From an uncultured Pelagibacteraceae bacterium (lineage in GTDB: Bacteria; Pseudomonadota; Alphaproteobacteria; Pelagibacterales; Pelagibacteraceae), in the NCBI GenBank assembly GCA_902577075.1, contig CACGXV010000001.1, forward strand, positions 124,001 to 188,000: a stretch of 64,000 nucleotides of DNA, given 5' to 3'. The notes below the pieces were generated by a model. The model was not told the DNA's origin, ran no database searches, and saw nothing but the letters and a program-made list of their open reading frames with translations. The position numbers were made by a program, and so were the translations under genes. The stretch's first letter is position 1, and every line of letters begins with the position of its first letter. Shown piece after piece: positions 61,767 through 64,000 of this stretch.

Positions 61767-64000
61767 ATGGCTAAAACACTAAATGAAATTAGATCAGCAT
61801 TCTTAGGTTATTTTGAGAAAAACGATCACAAAATAGTAGAGTCTAGCAATCTGGTTCCAAACAACGATCCAACATTGATGTTCGCGAATTCAGGGATGGT
61901 TCAATTTAAAAATGTTTTTACTGGGTTAGAAAAGAGAGATTATCTAAGAGCCACAACCTCACAAAAATGTGTAAGAGCAGGTGGAAAACATAACGACCTA
62001 GAAAATGTAGGTTATACTCCAAGACACCATACGTTTTTTGAAATGCTGGGTAACTTTTCTTTTGGAGATTACTTTAAAGATAGGGCTATCGAGCTTGCTT
62101 GGAATTTAATAACCAAAGACTTTGGTTTAGACAAAAATAGACTGTATGTAACCGTGTTCCATGAAGATGATGAAGCATTTAATTATTGGAAAAAAATTGC
62201 AGGTTTGAATGATGATAGAATTATTAGAATAGCAACTTCAGATAATTTTTGGTCAATGGGAGAAACAGGGCCATGCGGACCATGCTCCGAAATCTTTTAT
62301 GATCATGGAGATCACCTTGAAGGTGGTTTGCCTGGAACAAGAAATGAGGATGGTGATAGATACATAGAAATTTGGAATTTGGTCTTTATGCAATTTGAAC
62401 AAATTTCAAAAGATAAAAGAATAAATCTACCAAAACCTTCAGTTGATACTGGCATGGGTCTTGAAAGGATTGCTGCATTACTTCAAGGAACTCATGATAA
62501 TTACGAAACTGACCATTTTAAAAAAATAATTAATTCAGCAGCAGAAATTTTGAAAGTTAAACCAAATGATGACAATTTAGCAAGCTTCAGAGTAATTGCT
62601 GATCATTTGCGAGCAAGTTCTTTTTTAATTGCTGAAGGAGTCTTGCCATCAAATGAAGGTAGAGGTTATGTTTTGAGAAGAATAATGAGAAGAGGAATGA
62701 GACATTCTCATTTACTTGGTTCGAAAGAGCCTATTTTTTATAATATATTTAAAACTCTTAAAGACGAGATGAAAGGAAATTATTCAGAAATAGAAAGAGC
62801 TGAGTCTTTAATAAAAGAAACTTTAAAGATGGAGGAAGAGAAATTTTTAGTATTATTAGATAGAGGCATAAAAATTTTAAATGATGAAATAGAAAAGATA
62901 GACAAAATATTGCCGGGAGAAGTTGCTTTCAAATTATATGATACTTATGGTTTTCCATTAGACCTCACCCAGGATATCTTAAAAAATAAATCTTTAACAA
63001 TAGATATAAAAAGATTTCAGAGTTTAATGAAAGAAAGTAAAGAACTAGCCAAGAAAAATTGGAAAGGATCAGGAGATAGTGCTGTTGATGATATATGGTT
63101 TTCAATTAAAGATAGACTAGGACCCTCAGAGTTCTTGGGATATGAGACAGATCAAGCCGAGGGAATTATAATTTCATTATTAAAAGATAATAAAGAGGTA
63201 GACGAGCTTAAAGAAAATGATGAGGGAATAATTATTGTCAACCAAACCCCCTTTTATGGTGAGTCTGGTGGACAAGTTGGGGATACTGGAGAAATAATTT
63301 CTGGTGATTTCAAATTTGAAATATCTGATGTGCAAAAGAAATTAGGAGATTTATTTGTTCACTACGGAAAAGTAAAATCTGGAAGCATAAAGATTAAAGA
63401 TAATGTTGAAATGAAAATTGACGTTGAGAGACGAAATAATATAAGAGCATATCATTCAGCAACCCACCTTCTTCATGAATCCCTTAGAAGAGTATTAGGG
63501 ACACACGTTACTCAAAAGGGATCACTAGTTGCACCTGACAGACTAAGATTTGATTTTAGTCACATGAAACCAATTTCTGAACAAGAGATTGAAAAAATTG
63601 AAAGTCATGTAAATTCTATGGTAGAGAGAAAATCAGAAGTCAAAACGAGAATCATGACCCCTAAAGAAGCAGTTGATAATGGAGCACTTGCACTATTTGG
63701 AGAAAAATATGGAGAGGAGGTAAGAGTTTTGTCTATGGGTGATGAAAATGAAAAATATTTTTCTACAGAATTATGTGGAGGGACTCACGTGAGAAATACC
63801 GGCGACATTGGAAAATTCAAAATTATAAGCCAGTCATCTATAGCTGCTGGTGTAAGAAGAGTTGAAGCCCTTAGAGATAATCAATTAAATAATTTTCTTC
63901 AAAATAAAGAAAAATTATCTGATCTATCTGCACAAAAGGATGAGGAATTAATTAACGATCTATCAAAACAAATTATTAACTTAGGTGGTAAACCAAATTT
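61767..64000 (+). CDS. alaS: Alanyl-tRNA synthetase, 3'-truncated by window end
   Basis: AlaRS charges tRNA-Ala and edits mischarged amino acids. The frame is open from ATG 61767 to the window end (744 codons of an expected ~880). It begins [16 protein letters not shown], has motif 1/2 regions ([42 protein letters not shown]), [18 protein letters not shown] and motif 3 around MGLERIAA. The editing domain has HSATHLLHE (HxxxH zinc site) and ELCGGTHV near residue 669. The oligomerisation part at the C-terminus is cut off. recA-alaS adjacency is common in bacteria. Confidence 0.97.
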   Translation, partial: MAKTLNEIRSAFLGYFEKNDHKIVESSNLVPNNDPTLMFANSGMVQFKNVFTGLEKRDYLRATTSQKCVRAGGKHNDLENVGYTPRHHTFFEMLGNFSFGDYFKDRAIELAWNLITKDFGLDKNRLYVTVFHEDDEAFNYWKKIAGLNDDRIIRIATSDNFWSMGETGPCGPCSEIFYDHGDHLEGGLPGTRNEDGDRYIEIWNLVFMQFEQISKDKRINLPKPSVDTGMGLERIAALLQGTHDNYETDHFKKIINSAAEILKVKPNDDNLASFRVIADHLRASSFLIAEGVLPSNEGRGYVLRRIMRRGMRHSHLLGSKEPIFYNIFKTLKDEMKGNYSEIERAESLIKETLKMEEEKFLVLLDRGIKILNDEIEKIDKILPGEVAFKLYDTYGFPLDLTQDILKNKSLTIDIKRFQSLMKESKELAKKNWKGSGDSAVDDIWFSIKDRLGPSEFLGYETDQAEGIIISLLKDNKEVDELKENDEGIIIVNQTPFYGESGGQVGDTGEIISGDFKFEISDVQKKLGDLFVHYGKVKSGSIKIKDNVEMKIDVERRNNIRAYHSATHLLHESLRRVLGTHVTQKGSLVAPDRLRFDFSHMKPISEQEIEKIESHVNSMVERKSEVKTRIMTPKEAVDNGALALFGEKYGEEVRVLSMGDENEKYFSTELCGGTHVRNTGDIGKFKIISQSSIAAGVRRVEALRDNQLNNFLQNKEKLSDLSAQKDEELINDLSKQIINLGGKPN

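Overview
The window is about 64 kb of very AT-rich, tightly packed DNA. Genes commonly overlap by 1-30 nt, intergenic spaces are short, and Arg is encoded mostly by AGA. I read it as a streamlined marine alphaproteobacterium of the SAR11 group (Pelagibacterales). The grounds are the extreme A+T content, a proteorhodopsin followed by ferredoxin, ferredoxin reductase and a glutathione transferase, an alphaproteobacterial GTTC-N7-GTTC type LexA box, a DksA with a degenerate zinc finger, and a compact dcw cluster. The assignment comes from gene content only; no database search was run.

Layout. 1-4181 is the edge of a surface-glycan region: a truncated membrane protein, a frameshifted GT4 glycosyltransferase, a Rieske protein and a methyltransferase. 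4224-6420 holds mlaA-mlaC (minus strand) and an AmpD-type amidase. 6461-6818 is the RNase P RNA gene. 6986-28218 is one long division and envelope run: mraZ, ftsZ, rsmH, ftsL, ftsI, murE-murF (fused, with a one-base frameshift), mraY, murD, ftsW, murG, murC, murB, ddl, ftsQ, ftsA, lpxC, bamD, ligA. It starts behind a promoter whose -10 box sits inside three 10-bp-spaced MraZ boxes. ftsZ lies at the front of the cluster instead of behind ftsA.

28210-39279 is housekeeping: pepP, uvrD, an AsmA-like protein, fumC, a MazG-like hydrolase, ygfZ, a dihydroorotase and prpE. 39495-42294 is the light and redox block: a blue-tuned proteorhodopsin with its own terminator, then ferredoxin, reductase and GST. 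42291-50733 is accessory: dksA, a GT39 / 41-residue membrane peptide / GT2 module, a DUF1800-DUF1501 pair, a beta-propeller protein with foreign-looking codon use, and an OlsB/OlsA-like ornithine-lipid pair.

50896-55515 is the most unusual part. It has a small NTF2-like protein, then four exported proteins in a row: an amidohydrolase, an alginate-lyase-like alpha/alpha-barrel protein, and two heparin-lyase-I-like jelly-roll proteins. Together they look like a compact polysaccharide-processing cassette, unexpected for a SAR11-type genome. 55516-64000 contains umuDC behind a LexA box, two tandem GFA-family proteins, a glycerate-kinase-like protein, a TolC-type protein, recA behind a matching LexA-type box, and the 5' part of alaS, which runs off the end.

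Two genes (the GT4 enzyme and murF) are each broken by a single-base change in a poly-T run. Assembly error, phase variation and slippage cannot be told apart from this sequence alone. I saw no tRNA genes, CRISPR arrays or insertion sequences.
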